Positions 1 through 11,695 of a stretch of DNA of 64,000 nt are shown here, in pieces. The stretch spans positions 1-64,000 of the forward strand of contig JAQGEQ010000180.1 in the NCBI GenBank assembly GCA_034620365.1, given 5' to 3'. The stretch comes from Pegea sp. RAD2-039. Lineage: Eukaryota; Chordata; Thaliacea; Salpida; Salpidae. A program made the translations under genes and the position numbers. Each line of letters starts with the position of its first letter. Position 1 is the first letter of the stretch. The notes below the pieces were generated by a model, which was given only the letters and a program-made list of their open reading frames with translations, had not been told where the DNA came from and did not search any database.

Positions 1-388
1 CAACAGGTTCCTTAGATGGAATTTCAGAGATGTTATTATCACCATTTGAAGCCAATTTCCTTAAACTATCTTCAATATTTTTAATTTCTTCTTCATAATA
101 TTTTATGATTTTACACTTTGCATATTGTATTTCTGAAGGACTCCAACTTATGTTATTCTGAAGCCTTTTCATGTTAAACCAACGCTGAATCGATTTATAT
201 GAATAGCCAGAATTTTCAGAGAGTTTAATTAGTTGATCCTCTGATGGATAAGGGAAAGCACAAAATTGTTGTATAAATTCCAACTCAATAGTGGGAAGAA
301 TAAAATTATCTGCAGGAGTTTGATCATCTACAGCATAATTATTCTCTTCTAACCACAAATCAGCTGTAATAACTTGATGAATTTCCAT
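1..388 (-). CDS. Divergent homeodomain protein, first exon (gene runs off the left edge)
   Basis: The reading frame opens at the ATG at 388 and stays open to the window edge. It encodes about 129 residues closely similar to exon 1 of the complete gene at 16483-19070. Residues about 33-85 form a divergent homeodomain: a PYPS stretch followed by a third-helix signature of the form IQRWFNMKR. Homeodomains bind DNA in the nucleus. The sequence immediately upstream of the ATG is shared with the two other gene copies at 6752 and 19070, which supports the start. The window shows neither the later exons nor the zinc fingers, so it is inferred, not seen, that this is a full homeodomain/zinc-finger gene. 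Confidence 0.7.
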   Translation of the reverse strand, partial: MEIHQVITADLWLEENNYAVDDQTPADNFILPTIELEFIQQFCAFPYPSEDQLIKLSENSGYSYKSIQRWFNMKRLQNNISWSPSEIQYAKCKIIKYYEEEIKNIEDSLRKLASNGDNNISEIPSKEPV

Positions 389-2009
389 TATTATCAATTA
401 CTAAGTCTGTTTATAAAAGAAATATTAATAAGCTTAACTCAAGTTTAATTGAAAAAGAAGTTTTTCGATATAACTTATAAACAATTTAAATTATATTTCA
501 GTTTATTAATACATCTAGATATAAAAATGCATAAAATTATCTATAAACAAACTTCAAAATAAAATGAATTATTTTAAAATTATGCTAAAAAAACATTGAA
601 AATAAAATTCACTGGAATAAACATTTGTTGTAAAAAGCTAAAATACTTTTTATTAATAAACATCGTGTACGACTGTTTTTTAATGATTAAGAAAGCAACT
701 AAAATAATCTGGTAACTTAACTTTTAAAATTTAAGAAATAAAGTTTGGTGATATTATGTAAGATTTAAGCAAAATAATTCAGTAGAATTAGAATAAAATA
801 AACTCTTAAATCTTTAAAAATTCCAAATAAATCTTAAAAGGAAATTTTTTATGAAATAAATTGAGAACTATACCAACAGTAAATAACTTAGCCAATTTTT
901 CTCCTCTCTTCAATTTAACTTACATTCCTCTGTCTAAGTAGTAAAAGTTTTATTTAAGTGATGCCATTTATTGGTCTATAAACTGCACTTGGAGTTTAAT
1001 AAACTTGTTCTATCAATTTAATCAGATATAAAATAACTAATATCTACAAAAAAAAAAACAAATTTTTAGACGTATGGATTCAATAACACCAAAGAAATCG
1101 GTGACAAATTGAAAATAAAACAATTTAAACATTTGAATAAATTAAAACTATTCGAATAGAGAGCTCTATTAAACTACAAAAGTTGCAAATAACCAAAGTT
1201 ATAAAAGTGCTCAAGCCTAGCGTGGATAAGATATTAACATATGCGGTATAATATTCTACTGTTATTCGTTTAAAATATACTACAAACAACTCTGAATACA
1301 CTACCAGAGGCAACAATATGTTCTTGACATAATAATTAAGTGAATAAAACATTATGAATAAATGATACATTTAAAGAAAGTAGAAAATTGATCAGATCTG
1401 TTCCTCTTATAGTCAAAAGTATCTACTATAAACTTGAATTTGCAAATATACATTTTTAACAACTTTATCATGCATCAATATTTACTTCTCAATAGCTTGT
1501 CAACTTTCACTTCAACAACCTGTGGAACAATTATTCAATAAAAACCCTAAAAATTTTCACCAAAACTAACTAAGCAAAAGTATAAAGAAACTAGTAACAA
1601 GAATGGATTCTCACAGAAGCTGAGGATATGAAACATATACCCAAGTATCAGTGGAATCTAATATCAGTTGTAAAAGTTTTACAGGTGATGAAAAAGACAC
1701 AGAAATTGAAGTCACCTGGTAATGACAAAATGTCAAACTTCTGGCTGCAATACCTACTGCTCATAATGTAAGTGCAAACCAACTGAAAAAATAAGTTTTA
1801 TGATAGATAGATGATAATATCTTATCATTGATGATATCTAAGCATAAACCACAAGTGATAGTTGCATTGGCATCTTTCTTTAAGAAGTCTATAATACCTG
1901 AAACAGTTTAAGATACCTGAAACTGTGAAAAGACACCAAAAACAGTAAAAAAAACCAGAAACAGTAAAAAGATTAAAAACATTTTAATAATGTTTAATCT
2001 TTAACTTTA

Positions 2010-2642
2010 ATTATCTTCATTACTGCCAGTTTTGTGAGAAATATTTGGAAATGAAAGAGTTTTGAAGTTTCATATAAAATGGAAACACAAAAATAATAAG
2101 AAAATGTTTTCCTGCAATATATGCAGTTACAATAAAATTCTACATTTCAATAAAATAAAACTGTACATTTAAATAAAAGAAATTTATCCATATAAATAAT
2201 ATAAAAACAAAAAAAAAAATTTTAGAGAACTTCTTTCCTTTTCCAACTACTCAAAACAACTGAAGATTTTCGACGCCCCTTACATTGCCAAATGTCGTAA
2301 TTACATAAGCGGTAAAATATTTTACTGTTATACATTTCAAACATACGAATTTTTGAAAATGAAAGAGTTTTGAAGTTTCATATAAGAAGAAAACACAAAA
2401 ATAATAAGAAAAATGATTTCCTGCAATATATGCAGTTATTCAACTGATTATCCAACCACTTTTAAATTACACCAGTTAACCCACAGTGGAAAAAACCTTT
2501 TAATTGTTTTCACTCTGAATATGAGATGTATATGAATGGACTTGGTGCTTACATATCTTATTGTGTTTATGATAATAACTTGTTAGATTATATGAAGCAA
2601 ATTAAATTAGGAATACAAGACAGACAATCAAGAATTAATTAA
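2010..2642 (+). pseudogene. Decayed C2H2 zinc-finger exon, copy 1
   Basis: Around 2023 a CQFC knuckle begins a finger, and near 2090-2115 and again at 2420-2480 a second finger is seen (C-x2-C, then H-x3-H ending LTHSGK). Their order and spacing match fingers 1 and 2 of the minus-strand gene at 16483-19070, so this is a relative in the opposite orientation. An in-frame TGA in the first finger and a one-base shift after the second show that it is broken. An open frame of about 50 codons follows to 2642 without recognisable fingers. The second finger is partly duplicated inside the block. Confidence 0.6.
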
Positions 2643-3737
2643 ATAATTCTTCATTCAATGTATAAAGTGGTTAGTTAGAGTTTTCACCATAATTCTAAAG
2701 ATTTAAAATTAAATAAATATTTTTAATATCAAATAACTTCTTACAAAATAAAATCTTTTTACTTTTAATTATTTAATTTTATCAATTTATGATTTAGTTT
2801 ATCTTGTAATATCCGATTTAAAAGTTAAGCAAAATATAGTTTTCTTCACTCTGTTATCTTTGGTTTCACTATCAATAAACATTTTGAATGTCCTTAAATA
2901 TTTTCACTTCTTTAAAATTAATCAATCCTTTATTCTTGAAAAGCAAAAATTATGATTTCATTTTGTTTACAAAAACAAGAATATTAATTTGTAAATGAAT
3001 ATGAGGTACAAAATTATATCGGAAAATCATAATTTATATTTTATGATCATGTGTGAAAATGGTGAAATATTTTCTTTATACTTTTATTGTTTAAACAAGT
3101 GATTTTTTTTCAATCTTTTTAGTTTTGGCTCGCTTCTAATAAGTTTTAACAAAATAAATTCTTCAATTTTATGCCAAATTTATTTAATCTAATCATGCTT
3201 CACATAATTAAACTTTAAATGAGTTTATATCGTTTGTGGATTTGTTGTAAAACTTGTTATGATTCAACCAAATATCTGAGTAGTTTATATTTATTATTCT
3301 AACTATTTATATTTTAATTGTTTAATATTTTTGCTGTTGTGTTTCAAAGTTTTATAAAATAAAGTTACAAATTAGAAATTTTAAGCAATATTTATCCTTT
3401 AAGATTAAATCTTATTAATTTATTTGTATCTCAGACTGAGGGTGCAGATGAAGATGATTATTTGTGTAAATTTTATTTACTACATTTAAATAAAATTGCT
3501 AATATTTCAAATAAACAATTTTCAATAAAATAAATTTGATTTTGTACAGTTTAGTTTGTAATAAATACAATGAGCTACATTTAGGTGATTATCCTGTACA
3601 TGACAAAATGAGTCAAGTTCCATATACCAAAATCAAAATGGCTACTCTCAAATATTTGTTTTGAAATAATTTTAAATTGGATTGATTTATTCAATTTGGA
3701 AATCTAAAATTTATTTCTTTTTGAAATTGAGGATTTG

Positions 3738-4386
3738 ATGGGACGAGCAAAACTTACCTGCCCAAAAGGGATCAGAGTTGATAAATCCTCTATAAGAGGT
3801 GGGGGTGAAGGAGTTTCGACAGAAGTTGCTATAACACAAGGTATTGTATTTGGACCATATGAGGGTGAAAAGATTCATCGTCAGGATGTACAAAAATTGA
3901 AACATGTGTATGAAGGAGGATATGCTTGGGAGTTATTGATGTATAACTTCAACATCAGTTAGTTTGTAGAAATTTGAAACAATTTGGTTTTTTAGATTTA
4001 CAAGAGATGAAAGTTGTCTCATTATATTGATGGGAAAGATAGAAGATACAGTATTGGCTGAGTTATGTCAATTGTGCAAGGTGATTAGTTGTTATTTCTA
4101 CTTTTTGACGAAAGTTTGAGTCATAATTTGTTTTATAAACAAGAACAAAATCTTTTAGCTTTCCAATACAAACAAGCAAATTATTATAAAACGTTTAAAA
4201 AAAAATTTAGAATTGCTTGTTTGGTACGGGAAGCAATAAGCTCAAAATTTGGGCTCGTCAACTACTAATGAGATTCCTCAAATGGAGATCACAGAGTTGA
4301 AAAGGAACCCAGAATTACTATCAAGAAGTAAATTGAGATTTTTTGAAGTATTTAAATACAAACGAATTTGTAAAAAAAAGATTTAA
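3738..4386 (+). pseudogene. PRDM9-type PR/SET domain pseudogene, copy 1
   Basis: From the ATG at 3738 the frame reads LTCPKGIRVDKSSI, then GIVFGPYEGEKI and YAWELL, the N-terminal half of a PR/SET domain as in PRDM7/9/11. After an apparent intron, 3996-4080 carries HYIDGKD (family: YVDGKD) with TGA stops. Near 4130-4215 an EQNLLAFQY-like segment follows, then LLVWYG, the end of the SET fold. SET domains of this class methylate histone H3. Two stops and at least one frameshift make this copy dead. The following segment, LKRNPELLSRSKL, closely resembles the linker exon just before the zinc fingers of the minus-strand genes, linking the two gene types. Confidence 0.75.
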
Positions 4387-4423
4387 AAAAATCGGTAAAA
4401 AATAAATAAAAAATTGCAGCAAA

Positions 4424-4566
4424 TTATCTTGCTTTCTTGTGGCGTTCAGGATCAGGCATCTTCCAAACCTGTACTTTATGATCTCTTGATAGATTAGAGA
4501 TTTCATTTGGAGTGAGAAAAATAAATTGAACATTTGGTTGTGTCTTTGCACAACCTAGCAAAACCT
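4424..4566 (-). pseudogene. SMC6: SMC6 C-terminal exon remnant, copy 1
   Basis: The minus frame encodes the last 47 or so residues of an SMC6-like ATPase head: VQFIFLTPNEISNL, then the conserved terminal KMPDPERHKK and a stop at 4424. SMC6 works with SMC5 in DNA repair. Upstream of 4566 the frame runs into antisense LINE sequence instead of the Walker B segment seen in copy 2, so only this tail survives. It is a gene fragment carried in the duplicated block. Confidence 0.8.
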
Positions 4567-4869
4567 CTACCTCACCCAATTCTGATGAAAACCTATTATC
4601 AGACATCAGCAAATCTATAACTGATGAATTAGTGAAACTTAAATCGGAAATTGCCAAGATTGATTAGAAAGTTTTTAGTTTGTCTAAATCAATGGACGAA
4701 CTGAATGCGTCTATAAAGAAACAAGTCACATGGGCCTCGGTGGTCCCGGTTCCGAGAAAAATGCTAACATGGTGCACCTTCTTACCAAGAAGGCCTACGA
4801 CACGCGCAAAAAACTCACTTTAGACCGTGAGGACTGAGAAAACAATGTTATTATCTTTAATGTCTTTAA
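4567..4869 (+). mobile_element. LINE ORF1 remnant
   Basis: The first 150 bases match the ORF1 end of the LINE at 12350-14990 (the stretch around 12626-12770). The rest continues ORF1 into a part missing from that copy, reading LDRED, a TGA, then ENNVIIFNV, a motif typical of LINE ORF1 proteins. The left edge cuts SMC6 and the right edge joins the same zinc-finger-gene flank seen at 16080. This places it at the equivalent site, with most of the element deleted. Confidence 0.65.
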
Positions 4870-5271
4870 GACTGAACATTTTAAAGAAAGTTCAAAAATG
4901 AACTTTTGTCAAGTTTTAATAAAAATTCCAAAATATTTCTAATCGGGGTTCCAAGATAACATCAGATAGGATGTCTAGAAAGACAATAAAGATCATTAAA
5001 AAGACATTAGAAAGTTGCGATAAAAGTAAATTTCTTAAAAGCACAATTTAGCTAGTAACTAATTGATTCAATTAAAAATTAATCTAATTATTTAAAACTA
5101 TTTGTTTATTGATCATTCGATTTTATTAATTACAATTCTTTCGACTAAAAACTTTTTAAAGACTCAAATTAAAATCACAACAAATCGAATAAATGAAACT
5201 TTTATTAAAACAACAAAATAAACAATTTTAACAAATAAACAAAAAATCAAACAAATGAAAGTTTCATAAAC

Positions 5272-6752
5272 TCAATTGTGACTTCTCAGATGTTTGTTTA
5301 AATAAAAAGGACACATAAACCCTTTTTTACAAACACTGCAGTTATATGGAAAGTTTCTGGTGTGGATGTTGATCTCATGTTGCTTCAGAGTAGATGACGT
5401 TGTAAATGATTTTGAGCAAATCTTACAATGAAACAACTTTTCGCCTGTGTGGATTCGTTTGTGTACTGTGAGACTACATGATCGCCCAAATGTCTTTCCA
5501 CATTGATTGCAAACAAAAGCTTTTTGCTTCTGGTGAGTATTACGGATATGTTGTTGCTTGTTAGATTTCCGGCTAAAAGATTTTTCGCAAAGCTCGCATT
5601 GATACGTCACCTTTAAGTGAACTGATTCATTATGTTGGTTGAGATGATCTTTTATTCCAAAGCTTTTTCCACACAAGCGACAATGAAAATTCTTAACTTT
5701 ATTCTGGGTTATTTGATGTGGCTTGAGATTGCCTTTTAAATCAGTAGTATAGTCGCATAGATTGCATGAAAACTTTTTATTAGGCGAATGTTTTCTTTTA
5801 AGATGAACTTCAAAAACTTTCTTATCAGCAAAAATCTCTTCACAAAACTCGCAGTGATAAAGATCAGCTGCACAATAATTGTTTTATTACAAAAATTAAT
5901 TTTATTCTAGTACTAGAAACATTACTAAGATATATTTTTTTACAAATAATTGAAAAAGTTTAATTTACTTCTTTTGAGTAATTCAGGATTTCTTTTCAGA
6001 TTCTTGACTTCTTTCTGAGGACTTTTAGCTGAATTTTCATCAACAACATCATCATCCAGTTGTTCTTGGATGGCTTTAGGACATTCTGTAACAATAAGAC
6101 TAATTAAACAACCTCCAGTGCAAGATCTATTGGTCATGTTAAGGGTTTTAATTCTATTTCTTATCAAAACAGATCACTATTATTTAATAATAATATATTA
6201 TCTATAATGTAAATGGGTTACTGTTGGTCATAATTTCTTATTTGTGATTACTTATAACACTAGAAAGATTATAACTTTAGTTTAGAAGTTGTACTCAGAA
6301 CAGTTTTACTTTCCAACTTTCTTCGTTTAATCTCTGCTTGATTGAAACAACTTTTATATCCACCACAACCTTCACTATCAGATTTTGATCCTTTTAAAAC
6401 AAATTTGTTGTTTAAATTTAAATATTTTATTGAATATAAACTTGTATCACAATTTCTTGGTCAGGCAGTAAGGTTAACAGTCATTAGATTATTAAAAGAT
6501 TAAAATTATTAAAACAAGTTTAATAAAAGATTTATCAAACACTTCAACAGTATTACTTCAAAGGTTTTCTCAGTTCATTATGATAAACTTCCAATATTAA
6601 AATAACTTAGTTATAAAAGCAAACACCAAAAACATAAACAAACAATAAAATCATATATTATAACATCATAAGATCATTTAAAGTTGAAATTTACCTTCTT
6701 CAACCATTACTCTAGAAGAATCGAAATCTTCTTTTTCTTGATTAATTTTCAT
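5272..6752 (-). CDS. Seven-finger C2H2 protein lacking the homeodomain (three exons, about 256 aa)
   Basis: Proposed exons are 6695-6752, 5969-6085 and 5272-5867. All junctions are GT/AG, phases match and the sum is 257 codons including the stop. A 5' flank like that of the homeodomain genes leads to the same ATG, but the code jumps straight to KEDFDSS, which is exon 2 of the five-exon gene. The homeodomain is gone and the acidic exon is fused, much shortened, to the linker exon. The fingers follow: CEFC, CNLC (its last histidine replaced by Q), CRLC, CELC, CNQC, CKIC and CSVC. Such arrays bind DNA in the nucleus. Helix residues of fingers 3 and 7 differ from the sister gene, so target choice may differ. 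It is probably functional, but expression is not shown. Confidence 0.7.
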
Positions 6753-8372
6753 TATTATCAATTACTAAGTCTGTTTATAAAAGAAATATTAATAAGCTTA
6801 ACTCAAGTTTAATTGAAAAAGAAGTTTTTCGATATAACTTATATAAACAATTTAAATTATATTTCAGTTTATTAATGTACATCTAGATATAAAAATGCAT
6901 AAAAATATCTATAAACAAACTTCAAAATAGAATGAATTATTTTAAAAACATGCTAAAAAAACATTGAAAATAAAATTCACTGGAATAAACATTTGTTGTA
7001 AAAAGCTAAAATACTTTTTAATAATAAACATCGTGTATGACTGTTTTTTAATGATTAAGAAAGCAACTAAATTAATCTGGTAACTTAACTTTTAAAATTT
7101 AACAAATAAAGTTTGGTGATATTATGTAAGATTTAAGCAAAGTATTTCAGTAGAATAAGAATAAAATAAACTCTTAAATCTTTAAAAATTCAAAATAAAT
7201 CTTAAAAGGAAATTTTTTATGAAATAAATTGAGAACTATACCAACAGTAAATAACTTAGCCAATTTTTCTTCTCTCTTCAATTTAACTTACATTCCTCTG
7301 TCTAAGTAGTAAAAGTTTTATTTAAGTGATGCCATTTATTGGTATATAAACTGCACTTGGAGTTTAATAAACTTGTTCTATCAATTTAATCAGATATAAA
7401 ATAACTAATATCTACAAAAAAAAAACAAATTTTTAGACTTCTGGATTCAATAACACCAAAGAAATCGGTGACAAATTGAAAATAAAACAATTATACATTT
7501 GAATAAATTAAAACTATTCGAATAGAGAGCTCTATTAAACTACAAAAGTTGCAAATAACCAAAGTTATAAAAGTGCTCAAGCCTAGCGTGGATAAGATAT
7601 TAACATATGAGGTATAATATTCTACTGTTATTCGTTTAAAATATACTACAAACAACTCTGAATACACTACCAGAGGCAACACCATGTTCTTGACATAATA
7701 ATTAAGTGAAAAAAACATTATGAATAAATGATACATTTAAAGAAAGTAGAAAATTGATCAGATCGGTTCCTCTTATAGTCAAAAGTATCTACTATAAACT
7801 TGAATTTGCAAATATACATTTTTAACAACTTTATCATGCATCAATATTTACTTCTCAATAGCTTGTCAACTTTCACTTCAACAACCTGTGGAACAATTAT
7901 TCAATAAAAACCCTAAAAATTTTCACCAAAACTAACTAAGCAAAAGTATAAAGAAACTAGTAACAAGAATGGATTCTCACAGAAGCTGAGGATATGAAAC
8001 ATATACCCAAGTATCAGTGGAATCTAATATCAGTTGTAAAAGTTTTACAGGTGATGAAAAAGACACAGAAATTGAAGTGACCTGGTAATGACAAAATGTC
8101 AAACTTCTGGCTGCAATACCTACTGCTCATAATGTAAGTGCAAACCAACTGAAAAAATAAGTTTTATGATAGATAGATGATAATATCTTATCATTTATGA
8201 TATCTAAGCATAAACCACAAGTGATAGTTGCATTGGCATCTTTCTTTAAGAAGTCTATCATACCTGAAACAGTTTAAGATACCTGAAACTGTGAAAAGAC
8301 ACCAAAAACATTAAAAAAAACCAGAAACAGTAAAAAGATTAAAAACATTTTAATAATGTTTAATCTTTAACT

Positions 8373-9008
8373 TTAATTATCTTCATTACTGCCAGTTTTG
8401 TGAGAAATATTTGGAAATGAAAGAGTTTTGAAGTTTCATATAAAATGGAAACACAAAAATAATAAGAAAATGTTTTCCTGCAATATATGCAGTTACAATA
8501 TAATTCTACATTTCAATAAAATAAAACTGTACATTTAAATAAAAGAAATTTATCCATATAAATAATATAAAAACAATAAAAAAAAATTTTAGAGAACTTC
8601 TTTCCTTTTCCAACTACTCAAAACAACTGAAGATTTTCGACGCCCCTTACATTGCTAAATGTCGTAATTACATAAGCGGTAAAATATTTTACTGTTATAC
8701 ATTTCAAACATACGAATTTTTGAAAATGAAAGAGTTTTGAAGTTTCATATAAGAAGAAAACACAAAAATAATAAGAAAAATGATTTCCTGCAATATATGC
8801 AGTTATTCAACTGATTATCCAACCACTTTTAAATTACACCAGTTAACCCACAGTGGAAAAAACCTTTTAATTGTTTTCACTCTGAATATGAGATGTATAT
8901 GAATGGACTTGGTGCTTACATATCTTATTGTGTTTATGATAATAACTTGTTAGATTATATGAAGCAAATTAAATTAGGAATACAAGACAGACAATCAAGA
9001 ATTAATTA
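8373..9008 (+). pseudogene. Decayed C2H2 zinc-finger exon, copy 2
   Basis: Counterpart of the remnant at 2010-2642, with the same finger halves (CQFC; CNICSYS ... LTHSGK) and the same breaks. Sharing the breaks shows that the exon was already dead before the block was duplicated. Confidence 0.6.
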
Positions 9009-10103
9009 AATAATTCTTCATTCAATGTATAAAGTGGTTAGTTAGAGTTTTCACCATAATTCTAAAGATTTAAAATTAAATAAATATTTTTAATATCAAA
9101 TAACTTCTTACAAAATAAAATCTTTTTACTTTTAATTATTTAATTTATCAATTTATGATTTAGTTTATCTTGTAATATCCGATTTAAAAGTTAAGCAAAA
9201 TATAGTTTTCTTCACTCTGTTATCTTTGGTTTCACTATCAATAAACATTTTGAATGTCCTTAAATATTTTCACTTCTTTAAAATTAATCAATCCTTTATT
9301 CTTGAAAAGCAAAAATTATGATTTCATTTTGTTTACAAAAACAAGAATATTAATTTGTAAATGAATATGAGGTACAAAATTATATCGGAAAATTATAATT
9401 TATATTTTATGATCATGTGTGAAAATGGTGAAATATTTTCTTTATACTTTTATTGTTTAAACAAGTGATTTTTTTTCAATCTTTTTAGTTTTGGCTCGCT
9501 TCTAATAAGTTTTAACAAAATAAATTCTTCAATTTTATGCCAAATTTATTTAATCTAATCATGCTTCACATAATTAAACTTTAAATGAGTTTATATCGTT
9601 TGTGGATTTGTTGTAAAACTTGTTATGATTCAACCAAATATCTGAGTAGTTTATAATTATTATTCTAACTATTTATATTTCAATTTTTTAATATTTTTGC
9701 TGTTGTGCTTCAAAGTTTTATAAAATAAAGTTACAAATTAGAAATTTTAAGTAATATTTATCCTTTAAGATTAAATCTTATTAATTTATTTGTACCTCAG
9801 ACTGAGGGTGCAGATGAAGATGATTATTTGTGTAAATTTTATTTACTACATTTAAATAAAATTGCTAATATTTCAAATAAACAATTTTCAATAAAATAAA
9901 TTTGTTTTTTTACAGTTTAGTTTGTAATAAATACAATGAGCTACATTTAGGTGATTATCCTGTACATGGCAAAATGAGTCAAGTTCCATATACCAAAATC
10001 AAAATGGCTACTCTCAAATATTTGTTTTGAAATAATTTAAAATTGGATTGAATTATTCAATTTGGAAATCTAAAATTTATTTCTTTTTGAAATTGTGAAT
10101 TTT

Positions 10104-10752
10104 ATGGGACGAGCAAAACTTACCTGCCCAAAAGGGATCAGAGTTGATAAATCCTCTATAAGAGGTGGGGGTGAAGGAGTTTGGACAGAAGTTGCTATAC
10201 CACAAGGTATTGTATTTGGACCATATGAGGGTGAAAAGATTCATCGTCAGGATGTACAAAAATTGAAACATGTGTATGAAGGAGGATGTGGTTGGGAGTT
10301 ATTGATGTATAACTTCAACATCAATTAGTTTGTAGAAATTTGAAACAATTTGGTTTTTTAGATTTACAAGAGATGAAAGTTGTCTCATTATATTGATGGG
10401 AAAGATAGAAGATGCAGTATTGGCTGAGTTATGTCAATTGTGCAAGGTGATTAGTTGTTATTTATAATTTTCGACGAAAGTTTGAGTCATAATTTGTTTT
10501 ATAAACAAGAACAAAATCTTTTAGCTTTCCAATACAAACAAGCAATTTATTAAAAAACGTTTAAAAAAAAATTCAGAATTGCTTGTTTGGTACGGGAAGC
10601 AATATGCTCAAAATTTGGGCTCGTCAACTACTAATGAGATTCCTCAAATGGAGATCACAGAGTTGAAAAAAAACCCAGAATTACTATCAAGAAGTAAATT
10701 GAGATTTTTTGAAGTATTTAAATACAAACGAATTTGTAAAAAAAAGATTTAA
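10104..10752 (+). pseudogene. PRDM9-type PR/SET domain pseudogene, copy 2
   Basis: Same layout as the copy at 3738. This copy is less damaged in places: it reads GVWTEVAIPQG (the family tryptophan is kept), where copy 1 has GVSTEVAITQG, and LLVWYGKQYAQNLG without the stop seen in copy 1. It still has stops in the middle (around 10360-10440) and a frameshift in the run of A bases near 10560, so a full SET domain cannot be made. The SET end is followed by the ITELKKNPELLSRSKL linker shared with the zinc-finger genes. Confidence 0.75.
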
Positions 10753-10789
10753 AAAAAACGGTAAAAAATAAATAAAAAATTGCAGCAAA

Positions 10790-11455
10790 TTATCTTGCTT
10801 TCTTGTGGCGTTCAGGATCAGGCATCTTCCAAACCTGTACTTTATGATCTCTTGATAGATTAGAGATTTCATTTGGAGTGAGAAAAATAAATTGAACATT
10901 TGGTTGTGTCTTTGCACAACCTAGCAAAACCTCTATAGTCATACGATGGTTATCAATATCCATAAAGACATCAAATTCATCAAACAACGAAGAGGCACAA
11001 TCTTCAATAAAGACATCATAAGACAAACTATACTAAAAGAACGCTCACCACCAGAAAGGACCTTCATTTCCTTTCCACTTCCTCCCCCTCTTTGACTGAC
11101 TTCAAGTTGAAGTAATTTTTTTGTATGATTAAAGTTTGCACTTCCTTTCAGATTAAAAGCATCAACGGATTTCATGAAGTTGAAAGTAAATTGTGAAGCT
11201 AATATATGTACTAATTTCATTTGTCGACTGAGATTAAATGATAAAATTTCTTCAAATTTTTTCAGTTGGTTTGTGCAAATTTGAATCTGACTTCTAGCAG
11301 TATGGTAGAGTTCTTTAGCAGTTTTTACTTCTTCCAAACTCTTGTCGTAATCTCCAAACGTTTTTTCTCTGTTTTAATGTTTTCTTGAATCGCTGAAATT
11401 GTTTTAATGATATCTTCAGTGGGTTCTTCAATACCAGGTCGCTCTTTAGATACTT
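10790..11455 (-). pseudogene. SMC6: SMC6 C-terminal pseudogene, copy 2
   Basis: Read on the minus strand, the coding remnant contains a helical coiled-coil end, then a VLSGGERSFS signature (the ABC/SMC signature motif), then DEFDVFMDIDNHRM (Walker B and D-loop), FIFLTPNEISNL and the terminal DPERHKK. Order and spacing match the C-terminal ATPase lobe of SMC6. One base is missing between the RCL and DEF segments, just before Walker B, and a further shift lies in an A-run near 11360, so the frame is broken. No N-terminal half is present. Only the C-terminal lobe was duplicated here. Confidence 0.85.
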
Positions 11456-11695
11456 GCTAGCAGTGATAGTTGCATTGGTATCTTTCTTTAATAGGTCTAT
11501 AACACCTGAAACAGTAAATAGATTTAAAAAATATTTGAATACTATTTAATGCTTTAACTTTAATTATCTTCATCACTGCCAGTTTTGTGAAGAATTTTTT
11601 GGAAATGAAAGAGTTTTGAAGTCTTATATAAAAAAGAAACACAAAAATAATAAGAAAAAGTTTTCCTGCAATATTTGCAGTTATTCGTGGAAGAT
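11456..11695 (+). repeat. Extra copy of the block segment with a partial zinc-finger exon
   Basis: This stretch repeats about 240 bases of the duplicated block (compare 1855-2110). Here the finger frame is still open: HCQFCEEFFGNERVLKS, then FSCNICSYS, ending abruptly near 11690. It shows the first finger of the decayed plus-strand exon in its least damaged form. Confidence 0.6.

Larger units (their letters stand above)
389..4566. repeat. Duplicated block, copy 1 (about 4.2 kb)
   Basis: This block recurs almost unchanged, about 6,366 bases later, at 6753-10936, and its first part recurs again at 19071-20850. It begins directly upstream of the homeodomain start codon, so it includes that gene's promoter region. 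It carries a decayed plus-strand zinc-finger exon, a decayed SET-domain gene and the last exon of SMC6. Apart from these the block (389-2010 and 2650-3700) is AT-rich sequence in which I see no gene. Confidence 0.85.
6753..10936. repeat. Duplicated block, copy 2
   Basis: Second copy of the block at 389-4566, again starting just upstream of a homeodomain/zinc-finger family start codon. It differs by scattered single-base changes and small indels. The stretches 6753-8372 and 9010-10090 show no gene that I can support. Confidence 0.85.

Noticed and set aside
1125..1370. An 81-codon minus-strand open frame rich in Tyr, Leu and Val, present in all three duplicated blocks (also 7491-7736 and 19816-20061)
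   Set aside because: The blocks are recent copies, so an open frame is kept by descent. There are no splice or domain features and the changes look random.
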